Shown here piece by piece: positions 7,528 to 14,509 of a DNA stretch of 21,392 nt. The stretch's first letter is position 1. Each line of letters opens with the position of its first letter. Position numbers and translations under genes: made by a program. Source of the stretch: Microcaldota archaeon (GTDB lineage: Archaea > Micrarchaeota > Micrarchaeia > Anstonellales > Bilamarchaeaceae); contig DUGF01000025.1 of the NCBI GenBank assembly GCA_013331535.1, positions 1 to 21,392 on the forward strand, in the 5' to 3' direction. The notes under the pieces were generated by a model. The model made no database searches, had not been told where the DNA came from, and saw nothing but the letters and a program-made list of their open reading frames with translations.

Positions 7528-10500
7528 CTATACAAAATCTGAGAGGCCTAGTTGCTTAACCTTCTCGTCCTCGAAGATACTTTTTATTTCTTTTTCAACA
7601 AGTTCCAGCCTCTGCTTCAAATAGACAGGAAGATCGAATTCATCAATAATTTTCTTTGTAACTTTAAGATATTTCTCGATCCCGCCTTTGTTTATTGTCA
7701 GGATTATATTTCCTCCGCATTTTGTACATTTGCCAACAAGAGGAACCCTGCGATAGATAGTATTGCAATTCGAGCAACGGAAGCTCTGACGGGAATAAGA
7801 ACGAAGATTACCATAGAGATCTGGGATGAAATGACTGAGAATTAGACGCTCGGCTGCGTCACGAACGTTTACGGCCCTTATCTTTTTTTGAAGATTAAAC
7901 TGGAGGTCAAGTTTTTCAGGAATCGATTTTAGCGTGACGTATGCGGTACGTAAGTTGCCATCATGTATGCTCTCGCAATAATGAGTTATCGGAAATCCTT
8001 CAAATTTTTCCGGAGATTCTAAAACATCCTTCACTGTTTTTATTTTCACATCACCAGGAGAAGCATATTTCGTCGCGGCTTCATAGAACTCAAGCGGATA
8101 AAACCAGACAAGCTCCATGTTGTGAACCTCATCATCAACTTCCTTTGGTTCAAGGAAGGTCGTAAGAACGAGTGGAGTATCCATAGTCCCGCCGCGTGTT
8201 TCAGCAAGATATGCACGTGAGAAATTTATCAGGGCATCCATGAGAAGCATGAGGGAATCCTCGTCTCCATCGGCGTTGCGCCTTTTTGCTGTGTGAAAAT
8301 ATGGATGAGCATAACCAACATTAGCCTTTGTTATCCCGATTATTCTGCATAATACCCCTGCAGAAGTGTGTGGAGAAAGGCCTACTGCAAACGTGCCGAT
8401 AATATCTGAAGGCTTTGAAAGATTGTAAAAAGAAGGAAGCCCATACAGGTTCACGAGCATTTCATCTATAAACTTGGTCACGCGGAAAAAATATCCCGCG
8501 CCATCCTCGGAAACAAGAACGTCCTGTTGCATTAAAGGAACAAGCTGGCTTTCGGAAATAAGCGGTTCTCCTTTATAGTCTTTGATATAACCAAGCTCTT
8601 TTACCTTTCCCAGGCTTAAACCAATCTCCTCGGGAATAAAATGAGTAAGCGGAACATCTGTTGCATCAAAACGAATCGTCCCGTCGCGGAATATATACAG
8701 ATCATATTTTGCCCGAAGCAATCCTTTTTCAAGCATTTCCGGAACGCGGGTTGGATTGGATAAACCCTTTACTCCTTTCAGATCTTCTGGCATAAAGTTC
8801 CCAATTTTCTTTTTCGCGAAATCCATTGCGGAAATTATATCGAACGGTCGTTTGTCAAAGGAAACTGTTTTCACTTCACAATGTGTATCGGATGCAGTTA
8901 TTGCACCGCACTTTTGGCATACTCGTTCTATGGAACACGCAGAATTGCAGTTGTAACACGAAGGCCATGGAGAAGTAGTTCCGCAATTGCCGCATTTATA
9001 ACGTGCAAGCTCGAGATTCGTGCTTTGACTTCCCTCCCTTGTTGAAAGCATTTTGCACAATTTTGGAAGGCTCCGGTTTTTATCTGATCCCGTTGGAAAT
9101 AAAATGTTTGGATGCCCGTCCATAAATCTCTCCTTTGCTTTTTCTGGCCGACCCATTCTTGCGCCAATCCAGGTACCTGCTTTTGGTCTGATTGTAATTC
9201 CGGAAAGCAATGAAATAACTTCGTTAGTCACTTTGTTAGTCACTTCGTTGGTAGAATTGATATCTAAAGGATTACCTGAGGGAATAACTGGGGAAACGGC
9301 CAGGGGATTAACCACTGATTTATCCCGCAAGTCAAACAACCCAAGAGATAGCAATAATGCAATTCCATCTTCACCGCCAATTGATAGAGTCTCCCCGACC
9401 ACCCTATGTTCTACCAAGAGAGATTCGAGGATTTGTTTTACATCTCCATTGAAAAGTGTAAGTTGCTTGGGCGTATCTTCGTCCCAGGAAATTTTAGCCG
9501 ATTTGAATGATTGTGCCAGAATGGAAATATCCGCAGTCGAAATACAATCCCACATGAATGTAAATTTAGGATTTAGCGGAACCCCCCATTTTTTGGAGAA
9601 TTCAAAAGATGCTGCAGCACTTTCATAAATGTCCTTTGGAACCACGATTCCTTTGGCCGCAACTTCCTGCAGCCACCATTCCTCGCAGTAACCTGGAGGA
9701 ATAAGAGGGTGATTTGATTTTGCAAAATCACCGAACGCAACAAGCATATCTCCAAGAAAAAGGATTTCCGAAATCTGACTGGAAAGTTTTTCCGCAGATT
9801 CTATTGATTCTACGCGCACGACACTTCCATCACTCAGTTTTACTACCGGCGCCTCAAGCTGACCACAGGTTGAAACCACGCAACCTTTTCCGGGTCTCTC
9901 TATCTTCATGTGAGTCCCATGCGCAAGGAAGTTATCCAATACGCGCATTGTAGCCGGATGGATATTCTTTGCCATCAGACCATTTGTCCTGCTTCTGCCA
10001 TAACGAAGACGAAAACCGCCTTTTGTTGAAGGATACGCAAATACTGGCCGCCCAGCAACAAACCCTTCCAAAAAAGCATCGTCAGGTTTTATTTCAGATG
10101 TATCCGTCTTTCGTTTTATCTTGATTATCTTCTCTAGCCAATCCCATCCCAACCCAAGCTTTTTTGTGTATTTGAATAGTTTTGCAGCTTTCTGCGCAAT
10201 TCCTTCGCAAATGACCAGGGGAATACCACCACGTATCCTATCAGTTTCCACTCCGGCGATTCCCCTGTGAACCGAAACCTCCATCTCTTCTGTTGGTTCT
10301 CCATCAACGCAAACCGGACAACCCATCACAATTATTCTTGTATCCTCTTCTGGAGGTTTGTATTGAAGATGCGCAACACGCGCCTCGTAAAGGATGATCT
10401 CTTCCACATAGCGCTCTACCTGAGAATCCGTTGCACGATAATCACCGACTCCAGCAACCCTGCGTGCGATGTCTGCAATGACTACGCTGAGAGCCGCCGC

Positions 10501-10941
10501 GGTTCCACCTGCGCTTCTTATCGGACCTGCGTAGTAAACCGCTACAAAATCGCTTCCGTCTGGATTTTTTTTCACTTTTACTTTTGCAATACCTTCTGTG
10601 GGTGCTACGAGAACACCTTCGGTAAGAATTCCAACGCTGGTACGAACCGCCTGTTCTATTCTTTGTTCAAGCGTACCCTGGAATATTTTTCCGGATGCGA
10701 TTTCCTTTGTTATGTCAAATGCTATTTCTTCTCTGGATTTACCACTTTGCTCCATTTTCCGGATAACTTCTGCAACTCCTGGCGGACCTACAACTCCTTC
10801 CACCCTGGCAGCAACATCCTTCGCTATTTTTACCTCTACATCTGATTTTGGATCAAGATTTTTCATGCGCGCGGCTGATGCAACGTAGAATGCCTTATTG
10901 AGACCGTCCTTGAGGAGATCATTGTAGTCATCTATATCCAT
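7528..10941 (-). CDS. polC: DNA polymerase D large subunit DP2
   Basis: The 1137-aa catalytic subunit of archaeal family D DNA polymerase, which replicates the chromosome together with DP1. The acidic active-site motif is NADGDEDSLMLL at 889-900, within the double-psi beta-barrel core. Cysteine clusters for zinc binding are at 650-669, 675-688 and 1056-1075 (C-x2-C pairs). The C-terminal tail (LGLSDFV) suits the PCNA/DP1 contact region. The length is usual for an intein-free DP2; no intein is present although this gene often carries one. Residues 565-576 contain a short in-frame tandem repeat, from a 12-bp DNA unit, in a non-conserved loop. The start ATG follows the DP1 stop by 13 nt, with GAGG upstream, so it is translated from the same operon. 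The stop is TAG. Confidence 0.97.
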   Translation of the reverse strand: MDIDDYNDLLKDGLNKAFYVASAARMKNLDPKSDVEVKIAKDVAARVEGVVGPPGVAEVIRKMEQSGKSREEIAFDITKEIASGKIFQGTLEQRIEQAVRTSVGILTEGVLVAPTEGIAKVKVKKNPDGSDFVAVYYAGPIRSAGGTAAALSVVIADIARRVAGVGDYRATDSQVERYVEEIILYEARVAHLQYKPPEEDTRIIVMGCPVCVDGEPTEEMEVSVHRGIAGVETDRIRGGIPLVICEGIAQKAAKLFKYTKKLGLGWDWLEKIIKIKRKTDTSEIKPDDAFLEGFVAGRPVFAYPSTKGGFRLRYGRSRTNGLMAKNIHPATMRVLDNFLAHGTHMKIERPGKGCVVSTCGQLEAPVVKLSDGSVVRVESIESAEKLSSQISEILFLGDMLVAFGDFAKSNHPLIPPGYCEEWWLQEVAAKGIVVPKDIYESAAASFEFSKKWGVPLNPKFTFMWDCISTADISILAQSFKSAKISWDEDTPKQLTLFNGDVKQILESLLVEHRVVGETLSIGGEDGIALLLSLGLFDLRDKSVVNPLAVSPVIPSGNPLDINSTNEVTNKVTNEVISLLSGITIRPKAGTWIGARMGRPEKAKERFMDGHPNILFPTGSDKNRSLPKLCKMLSTREGSQSTNLELARYKCGNCGTTSPWPSCYNCNSACSIERVCQKCGAITASDTHCEVKTVSFDKRPFDIISAMDFAKKKIGNFMPEDLKGVKGLSNPTRVPEMLEKGLLRAKYDLYIFRDGTIRFDATDVPLTHFIPEEIGLSLGKVKELGYIKDYKGEPLISESQLVPLMQQDVLVSEDGAGYFFRVTKFIDEMLVNLYGLPSFYNLSKPSDIIGTFAVGLSPHTSAGVLCRIIGITKANVGYAHPYFHTAKRRNADGDEDSLMLLMDALINFSRAYLAETRGGTMDTPLVLTTFLEPKEVDDEVHNMELVWFYPLEFYEAATKYASPGDVKIKTVKDVLESPEKFEGFPITHYCESIHDGNLRTAYVTLKSIPEKLDLQFNLQKKIRAVNVRDAAERLILSHFIPDLYGNLRSYSRQSFRCSNCNTIYRRVPLVGKCTKCGGNIILTINKGGIEKYLKVTKKIIDEFDLPVYLKQRLELVEKEIKSIFEDEKVKQLGLSDFV
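9218..9253 (-). repeat. 12-bp tandem repeat (3 units) inside the DP2 gene
   Basis: Three in-frame near-identical 12-bp units (ACTTCGTTAGTC, ACTTTGTTAGTC, ACTTCGTTGGTA on the plus strand) encode TNEV-TNKV-TNEV at about residues 564-575. It looks like replication slippage in a tolerant surface loop. Confidence 0.8.
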
Positions 10942-10954
10942 TAAAAAACCCTCA

Positions 10955-12475
10955 TCATGAGCTCTTGAAATCCAATGTCCTTAATTTTCCTGTCTTCAAA
11001 TCACATACCGGAATAAGGCATGGAGTTGGAACATGACCCTGTTTTATCTGAAATTCAGTTCTGTCCTGAAAAGTTCCTGAATTTATAAGAAGGGTCCCCC
11101 TGTATTGCGTGTAACCATTTTTGTGGACATGACCGCAATGAAGAACGTCAGGTTCCTCCTCCAAAACCATATAGTCAACTTTTTCAGGCACGATTGGATT
11201 TCCCCCATATATTGTTGAGAGGTGCCTTCTTCTGAGGTATTCAACCATGACTTTTTCAGGGTGATTGTATGAGCAGTTTGGAAGAGTTGCGATTAGTGAG
11301 TCGATAGAAGTGCCATGATACATGACGTGCTTTACACCCTCGACAATAAGTGTGGATGGATTTCCAAGGCTATTAACCCTGTCACCAACAAACTCTTTTC
11401 CAAGAGCAGGCATTGGTTCTCCACGCCTTACAGCATCGTGATTTCCAGGACATACGAAAATTTCAATATAATCAGGAACTTGTTCTACAAAATCGCGAAA
11501 CAGTTCGTACTGTTTGAACACGTCCTTTATTATGAGCTCTTTTTCCTGGTTCGGATAAATTCCGATTCCGTCGACAATATCCCCGGAAATAAAAATATAT
11601 TTTACTTTACCAGCTATATCGCTTGCTTCTCCCTTTCCCTGAAGCCAATCCACAAACAATTCAAAATATTTATCAAGAAAATACCTGCTTCCGAAATGTA
11701 TATCAGAAAGATACACTGCAGAAACATCATTCTCCGCAAATTTGCGCTGGTGAGTTATTGGAATATCCGGCCATTCGAATTCCTTTGCAATGATATATGG
11801 TTCAAGAACCTTGCCGCTTATAGAAATCACATCATCAACAAGAATTCTGCCGGCATTTTCAAACAGTTTTTCATTGTCCCGACCTTGTCCACCATGCGAA
11901 AAGACTATTTTGAATGAACCGGAAAGATCTTCGGCTGTAACTAGAATATTTCCTTTTTTTGTTTTGGCGACTTCAATAACCATCACAATAACGCGGACTT
12001 CCTGATTTACGAATTTCTTTATATTTACCAGATCAATTAATGGAAGATTGCTTCGGCCAAGCCGGAGAATGCGTGCCAAACGTTCGTATCGGTTGCGGAA
12101 ATATGCAACAAAATCATCCGCGCTGCCTGTGGTTCGCGATTTTCCGGTTACCTCTCGCGAATGAACGATCTTGAAATCAGAGGAGTATTCCTTTGCAGCC
12201 GGATGAAAAAAATCTTGGGATCGGACTTCGGTGTTTGAATTTGAAGGATTGTTCAATGAGACTGGTTGGAGTTCCTGCGAATCCTGGACATCTGTGTTCC
12301 TTATTAGATCAGGTGTTCCTGCAATTTCATTTTCTATATCTGTTAAATCAACAAAAACCTTTCCGGAATTTAACAGTCTTTTGACAATATCTTCTTTATC
12401 CTGCCGTGAATTGAGAAGACTTTCTGCCTCTAGCGAGATGCGTATTCCTAGCTGGGAAAAATTTGAAGAATTCAT
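10955..12475 (-). CDS. polB: DNA polymerase D small subunit DP1 (3'-5' exonuclease)
   Basis: The proofreading subunit of PolD, 506 aa from the chosen start. After a helical N-terminal region and a low-complexity Asn/Ser linker (about 60-95) comes an OB-fold (about 155-235), then an MRE11-like calcineurin phosphoesterase domain. All metal-binding motifs are intact: D258-x-H260 (LSDIHFGS), GDIVDG at 298-303, GNHD at 344-347, the YHGTS histidine H387, and GHVH at 448-451. It should therefore be an active exonuclease. I prefer the ATG at 12475, with GGTG six bases upstream, over the GTG at 12490. It sits between UPF0147 and DP2 in one operon. Confidence 0.96.
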   Translation of the reverse strand: MNSSNFSQLGIRISLEAESLLNSRQDKEDIVKRLLNSGKVFVDLTDIENEIAGTPDLIRNTDVQDSQELQPVSLNNPSNSNTEVRSQDFFHPAAKEYSSDFKIVHSREVTGKSRTTGSADDFVAYFRNRYERLARILRLGRSNLPLIDLVNIKKFVNQEVRVIVMVIEVAKTKKGNILVTAEDLSGSFKIVFSHGGQGRDNEKLFENAGRILVDDVISISGKVLEPYIIAKEFEWPDIPITHQRKFAENDVSAVYLSDIHFGSRYFLDKYFELFVDWLQGKGEASDIAGKVKYIFISGDIVDGIGIYPNQEKELIIKDVFKQYELFRDFVEQVPDYIEIFVCPGNHDAVRRGEPMPALGKEFVGDRVNSLGNPSTLIVEGVKHVMYHGTSIDSLIATLPNCSYNHPEKVMVEYLRRRHLSTIYGGNPIVPEKVDYMVLEEEPDVLHCGHVHKNGYTQYRGTLLINSGTFQDRTEFQIKQGHVPTPCLIPVCDLKTGKLRTLDFKSS

Positions 12476-12518
12476 AATAAGCACCGCCACAAGATCAGCG
12501 TGCGAGTCAAATATAAGA

Positions 12519-12770
12519 TCAGATTTTCATTGATTCCAACATGCTCACAACCCCCCAGATTTGGGTTCGCGCGTGAGCGGGCATGTTAATATCATCGCTT
12601 ATAGAATCGATAATATAAACTGCAGCACTAACCTTAACATTGAGTTCTTCATTGGATTCGAGCCTTTGCTTGGCATCTGAAAGTGCTTTTCGTATGTTCT
12701 TTGGAATTGACGATTCATTTGAGAGCATATCTAAAAGAGAGATGGCCTCACCTACTTTGTTGTTTTGCAT
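12519..12770 (-). CDS. UPF0147 family protein
   Basis: An 83-aa all-helical protein of the archaeal UPF0147 family, function unknown. Family-like segments are EAISLLDMLSNESSIPKNIR and the C-terminal NMPAHARTQIWGVVSMLES. The ATG at 12770 has AGGTG five bases upstream and matches the family N-terminus better than the TTG at 12788. Its stop lies 43 nt before the DP1 start, so it is the first gene of the PolD operon; a link to replication is only positional. Its promoter region overlaps structured-element copy 2, which begins 10 nt upstream of the ATG. Confidence 0.9.
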   Translation of the reverse strand: MQNNKVGEAISLLDMLSNESSIPKNIRKALSDAKQRLESNEELNVKVSAAVYIIDSISDDINMPAHARTQIWGVVSMLESMKI

Positions 12771-12780
12771 AGACACACCT

Positions 12781-12878
12781 ATATCCAACCAATAAAGTTT
12801 TTCGGATTGAATACCTTAATTTTACCGTTGTTGGTTAGATAGATAGTGAACCGAATGATTTATGAGGTTCACTATAAA
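12781..12878 (+). repeat. Structured intergenic element, copy 2
   Basis: Homologous to the element at 6066-6216, in the opposite orientation. P1 arms are TATCCAACCAAT (12782-12793) and GTTGGTTAGATA (12830-12841), with one mismatch and one wobble. The conserved AAAGTTTTTCGGAT block follows the 5' arm (12794-12807). Hairpin P2 has 10 bp, ATAGTGAACC (12843-12852) / GGTTCACTAT (12866-12875), around a 13-nt loop. The P1 interior is only 36 nt and lacks the three hairpins of copy 1. In P2 two base pairs change from C-G in copy 1 to T-A here on both arms. It overlaps the promoter region of the UPF0147-DP1-DP2 operon on the other strand. Confidence 0.8.
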
Positions 12879-12923
12879 TTGCGTTTCACGTTATTGTTTC
12901 TAAACTTGTAATATAATAAACTT

Positions 12924-13169
12924 CGGGCCCGATGAGATATGTTCTGTCCCAAGTCTGGGGTCTTCATCTTGAGACTTCTCCATGACTTTTAGGGTGATGC
13001 CAGGAACGGCAAACCGTTCCTGAACACTTTGAACTCATGACCGTCAGCTTAGAAGGCTTCTAGAGCTTATTAACAAACTGACTTAATAAGCCTTGCTACG
13101 CTATCCATCGCAGACCTTGCCTGCGAATCTTGAAATTCGCAATTTCAAGGCTGGCTGCGCCACGGGCCC
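12924..13169 (-). tRNA. tRNA-Arg(UCU) with about four introns
   Basis: The 246-nt gene reduces to a standard 75-nt tRNA once inserts are removed. Acceptor GGGCCCG pairs with CGGGCCC (13163-13169 / 12925-12931), discriminator G73. D-stem is GCGC/GCGT (13157-13160 / 13098-13101). Anticodon loop CTTCTAA is at 13049-13055 (anticodon TCT, 13051-13053), with 3' stem GCTGA and the best 5' stem TCAGT at 13077-13081. Variable loop is CGGTC; T-stem ATGAG/CTCAT. Inserts: D-loop ~45 nt (13108-13152); ~15 nt between 26 and 27 (13082-13096); ~21 nt at about 31/32 (13056-13076); T-loop 90 nt (12938-13027). The two middle inserts can pair with each other over 9 bp (GCTTATTAA/TTAATAAGC) around the exonic TCAG. 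The T-loop insert has a BHB: exon GTTC pairs with intron GAAC. Middle splice sites are the least certain. Confidence 0.8.
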
Positions 13170-13199
13170 TATAACAAATATTAATTTAGGGGACTAAAT

Positions 13200-13258
13200 A
13201 AAAAGGTTGGTTTTTGGTTCACGGTTTTAAAAAATAAAAAATGAAAAAAATAAGTGAG
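13200..13258 (-). terminator. T-rich terminator after the acidic ORF
   Basis: Directly downstream of the 33-aa ORF the minus strand runs through clustered T-tracts (TTATTTTTTTCATTTTTT then TATTTTTTAAAA). Archaeal termination typically occurs at such oligo-T runs. It lies before the tRNA-Arg gene, whose own promoter is probably the AT-rich stretch at about 13172-13195. Confidence 0.5.
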
Positions 13259-13260
13259 GA

Positions 13261-13362
13261 TTAGAATTCTTCGTCTTCTTCGCCACCTTCTTCATCCCAC
13301 GCTTCTTCGTCAAAGTCATCGTCGTCCATATCTTCGTCCTCGTCAATGTATATCGGTCTCAT
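13261..13362 (-). CDS. 33-aa extremely acidic small protein
   Basis: A short ORF with 20 Asp/Glu among 33 residues (MRPIYIDEDEDMDDDD, then FDEEAWDEEGGEEDEEF). ATG is at 13360-13362 with GGGTG about six bases upstream, like other starts in this window, and the gene ends in TAA before a T-rich terminator. Net charge is near -19. It lies alone between tRNA-Arg and tRNA-Ala on the same strand. I recognise no family; such polypeptides can act as nucleic-acid mimics, chaperones or ribosome-associated factors, but none of that is shown. The clean start, Shine-Dalgarno and terminator argue that it is real. Confidence 0.6.
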   Translation of the reverse strand: MRPIYIDEDEDMDDDDFDEEAWDEEGGEEDEEF

Positions 13363-13431
13363 TTGTCACACCCATAATTTCAAACAATTGAGGGTAATAC
13401 TTACGAAATGGTTAAAAAGGGTTTTGTTAGA

Positions 13432-13461
13432 GCGAAAAAGGGAAAAAAATAGAAAAAATAA
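13432..13461 (-). terminator. Oligo-T terminator of tRNA-Ala
   Basis: Immediately 3' of tRNA-Ala the minus strand reads TTATTTTTTCTATTTTTTTCCCTTTTTC, three T-runs of five to seven, as expected for archaeal termination. Confidence 0.6.
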
Positions 13462-13465
13462 CATT

Positions 13466-13669
13466 TGGACTCGGAGGGAACAACGAAACGCGCGCGAAAC
13501 CGGAAACCCGGAACCGAAAACGCATTTTCTCGCACCCTCGGCCCCTCGCGTGCAAGGCGAGTGCTCTGCTTTTACGCGCCCAATTGACTAGTAAAGATTC
13601 AGGGTTTTGGGGTGAAACCCTTTTGCCCTGAATAATCCCTATGTCAAAAGGGCTCTGAGCTACGAGCCC
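13466..13669 (-). tRNA. tRNA-Ala(UGC) with D-loop and T-loop introns
   Basis: Acceptor GGGCTCG (13663-13669) pairs with CGAGTCC (13467-13473), one G-U, discriminator A73. D-stem GCTC/GAGC is at 13657-13660 / 13563-13566. The anticodon arm is uninterrupted: CTCGC-CTTGCAC-GCGAG (13545-13561), anticodon TGC at 13552-13554. Variable loop GGGCC; T-stem GAGGG/CCCTC (13535-13539 / 13474-13478). The D-loop is 90 nt instead of ~9; it contains a nested hairpin (ATTCAGGG/CCCTGAAT with GGGT/ACCC inside). The T-loop carries a ~49-nt insert (13480-13528) with a BHB: exon GCGA pairs with intron TCGT, bulges GAA and TGT, inner helix AATGCG/CGCGTT. The predicted mature T-loop is TGCGAGT, with G instead of the near-universal U at position 55. 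D-loop splice sites are unresolved. Confidence 0.82.
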
Positions 13670-13698
13670 GAATGAGAATAATATTTGGATGCAGAACA

Positions 13699-13708
13699 AT
13701 TTTAAAAG
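13699..13708. promoter_or_regulatory. Palindromic TATA box shared by two divergent genes
   Basis: ATTTTAAAAG contains the symmetric core TTTTAAAA. It is ~26 nt before the ATG at 13729, as in leaderless archaeal transcripts, and 30-38 nt from the 5' end of tRNA-Ala on the other strand, so it could serve both. Confidence 0.45.
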
Positions 13709-13728
13709 ACTGGCAGAGACTAGTTCTT

Positions 13729-14256
13729 ATGGATGAGCGGACGAAAGGAGCACTTCAGGTGCTGTTTGCACTGATTGTGATTGCAGCAGTTTGGTATGTA
13801 AGTGTAGATATAGAAAAACTCAAAGAACTTGGATACGCCGGAGTATTCATAATTTCTTTGTTGAGTTCCGCGCTTATTTTTATTCCCGCACCGGGGTGGG
13901 CTGCAGTTATTGCAATTGGCGGAGTATTGAATCCATATATTGTAGGGGTAGTGGCAGGTATAGGCTCAGGACTTGGAGAAATAACCGGATATTCTGTTGG
14001 CGCCGGGGCATCCAACATTGTAAAAAAAGAAATGGACGGGCAGTTCAGAAAATGGAAGGACTGGATTAGAAAGAATGATTTTTTTGCGATTTTTGTTTTG
14101 TCTGCAATTCCGAATCCGGCATTTGATGTTGCAGGAATAGCAGCCGGAAGTCTTGGAATCGATTGGAAAAGGTTTTTGCTGGCTTGTGTGATTGGAAGAA
14201 CCATGAGATATGTTTTGCTTGCATATCTTGGAACGCTTGCGCTCACGTATTTTTAA
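13729..14256 (+). CDS. VTT/DedA-type (SNARE-associated) membrane protein
   Basis: A 175-aa polytopic protein of the VTT (DedA/TMEM41/VMP1-like) family; members act in membrane lipid translocation and envelope homeostasis. Hallmarks are IPAPGWAAVIAIGGVLNP (re-entrant loop), then GLGEITGYSVGAG and IPNPAFDVAGIAAG near the second re-entrant segment, followed by two terminal helices. I chose the ATG at 13729 over the one at 13672 because a TATA box lies ~26 nt upstream and because 13672 abuts the 5' end of tRNA-Ala. There is no neighbour in an operon; tRNA-Ala is divergent. Confidence 0.85.
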   Translation: MDERTKGALQVLFALIVIAAVWYVSVDIEKLKELGYAGVFIISLLSSALIFIPAPGWAAVIAIGGVLNPYIVGVVAGIGSGLGEITGYSVGAGASNIVKKEMDGQFRKWKDWIRKNDFFAIFVLSAIPNPAFDVAGIAAGSLGIDWKRFLLACVIGRTMRYVLLAYLGTLALTYF

Positions 14257-14260
14257 ATCC

Positions 14261-14358
14261 AGTGAATTCCATCGGTCTATAGAACTGGTGATTCGTCAGT
14301 CGTTCCTGGTGATGGAATTCACTAGCTGCCAACCTGGATTGGTACGGGCAGGTTGACA
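14261..14358 (+). repeat. Structured intergenic element, 13-bp stem plus hairpin
   Basis: A perfect 13-bp inverted repeat (AGTGAATTCCATC 14261-14273, GATGGAATTCACT 14311-14323) encloses 37 nt. It is followed after three nt by a hairpin with stem TGCCAACCTG / CAGGTTGACA (one mismatch) and a 12-nt loop (14337-14348). It has the same layout as the element at 6964-7055 but no sequence identity. It begins 4 nt after the VTT gene stop. Confidence 0.7.
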
Positions 14359-14509
14359 TGCTCGTGGACAATATTGTATTCGAACGACTCGGGTTCACCA
14401 TTTGCAATCTCGTAACAAAACCCGACGTGGCGGATAGATATAAAAGAGTATTGCCCAATTATGTTATAGTTCTAAACTCTTCTAGAGCTAGAGCATTTTA
14501 TAGCTAGAC
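14359..14509 (+). promoter_or_regulatory. Spacer with probable promoter of initiator tRNA
   Basis: There is no ORF. It contains the palindrome ACAATATTGT, a 6-bp inverted repeat CGGGTT / AACCCG around the segment after 14389, and a good TATA box, GATATAAAAG (14437-14446), 64 nt before the tRNA. Transcription would start near 14467 and leave a ~43-nt 5' leader. Confidence 0.55.

Noticed and set aside
8200-8300. Intein in the DP2 active-site region
   Set aside because: The DGDED region reads straight through without splicing blocks.
10267-11917. Several plus-strand ORFs of about 190-200 aa across DP2 and DP1
   Set aside because: They lie opposite confidently identified PolD genes and show no domain.
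12924-13169. SRP RNA or RNase P RNA
   Set aside because: The GGGCCC ends first suggested a closed ncRNA, but no SRP domain-S or RNase P conserved motifs are present and the tRNA-Arg parts all fit on the minus strand.
14261-14460. A further hidden, intron-split tRNA in this spacer
   Set aside because: TTCGAA and a matching AGTCG/CGACT pair occur on the minus strand, but no complementary 7-bp acceptor and no D-arm could be found.
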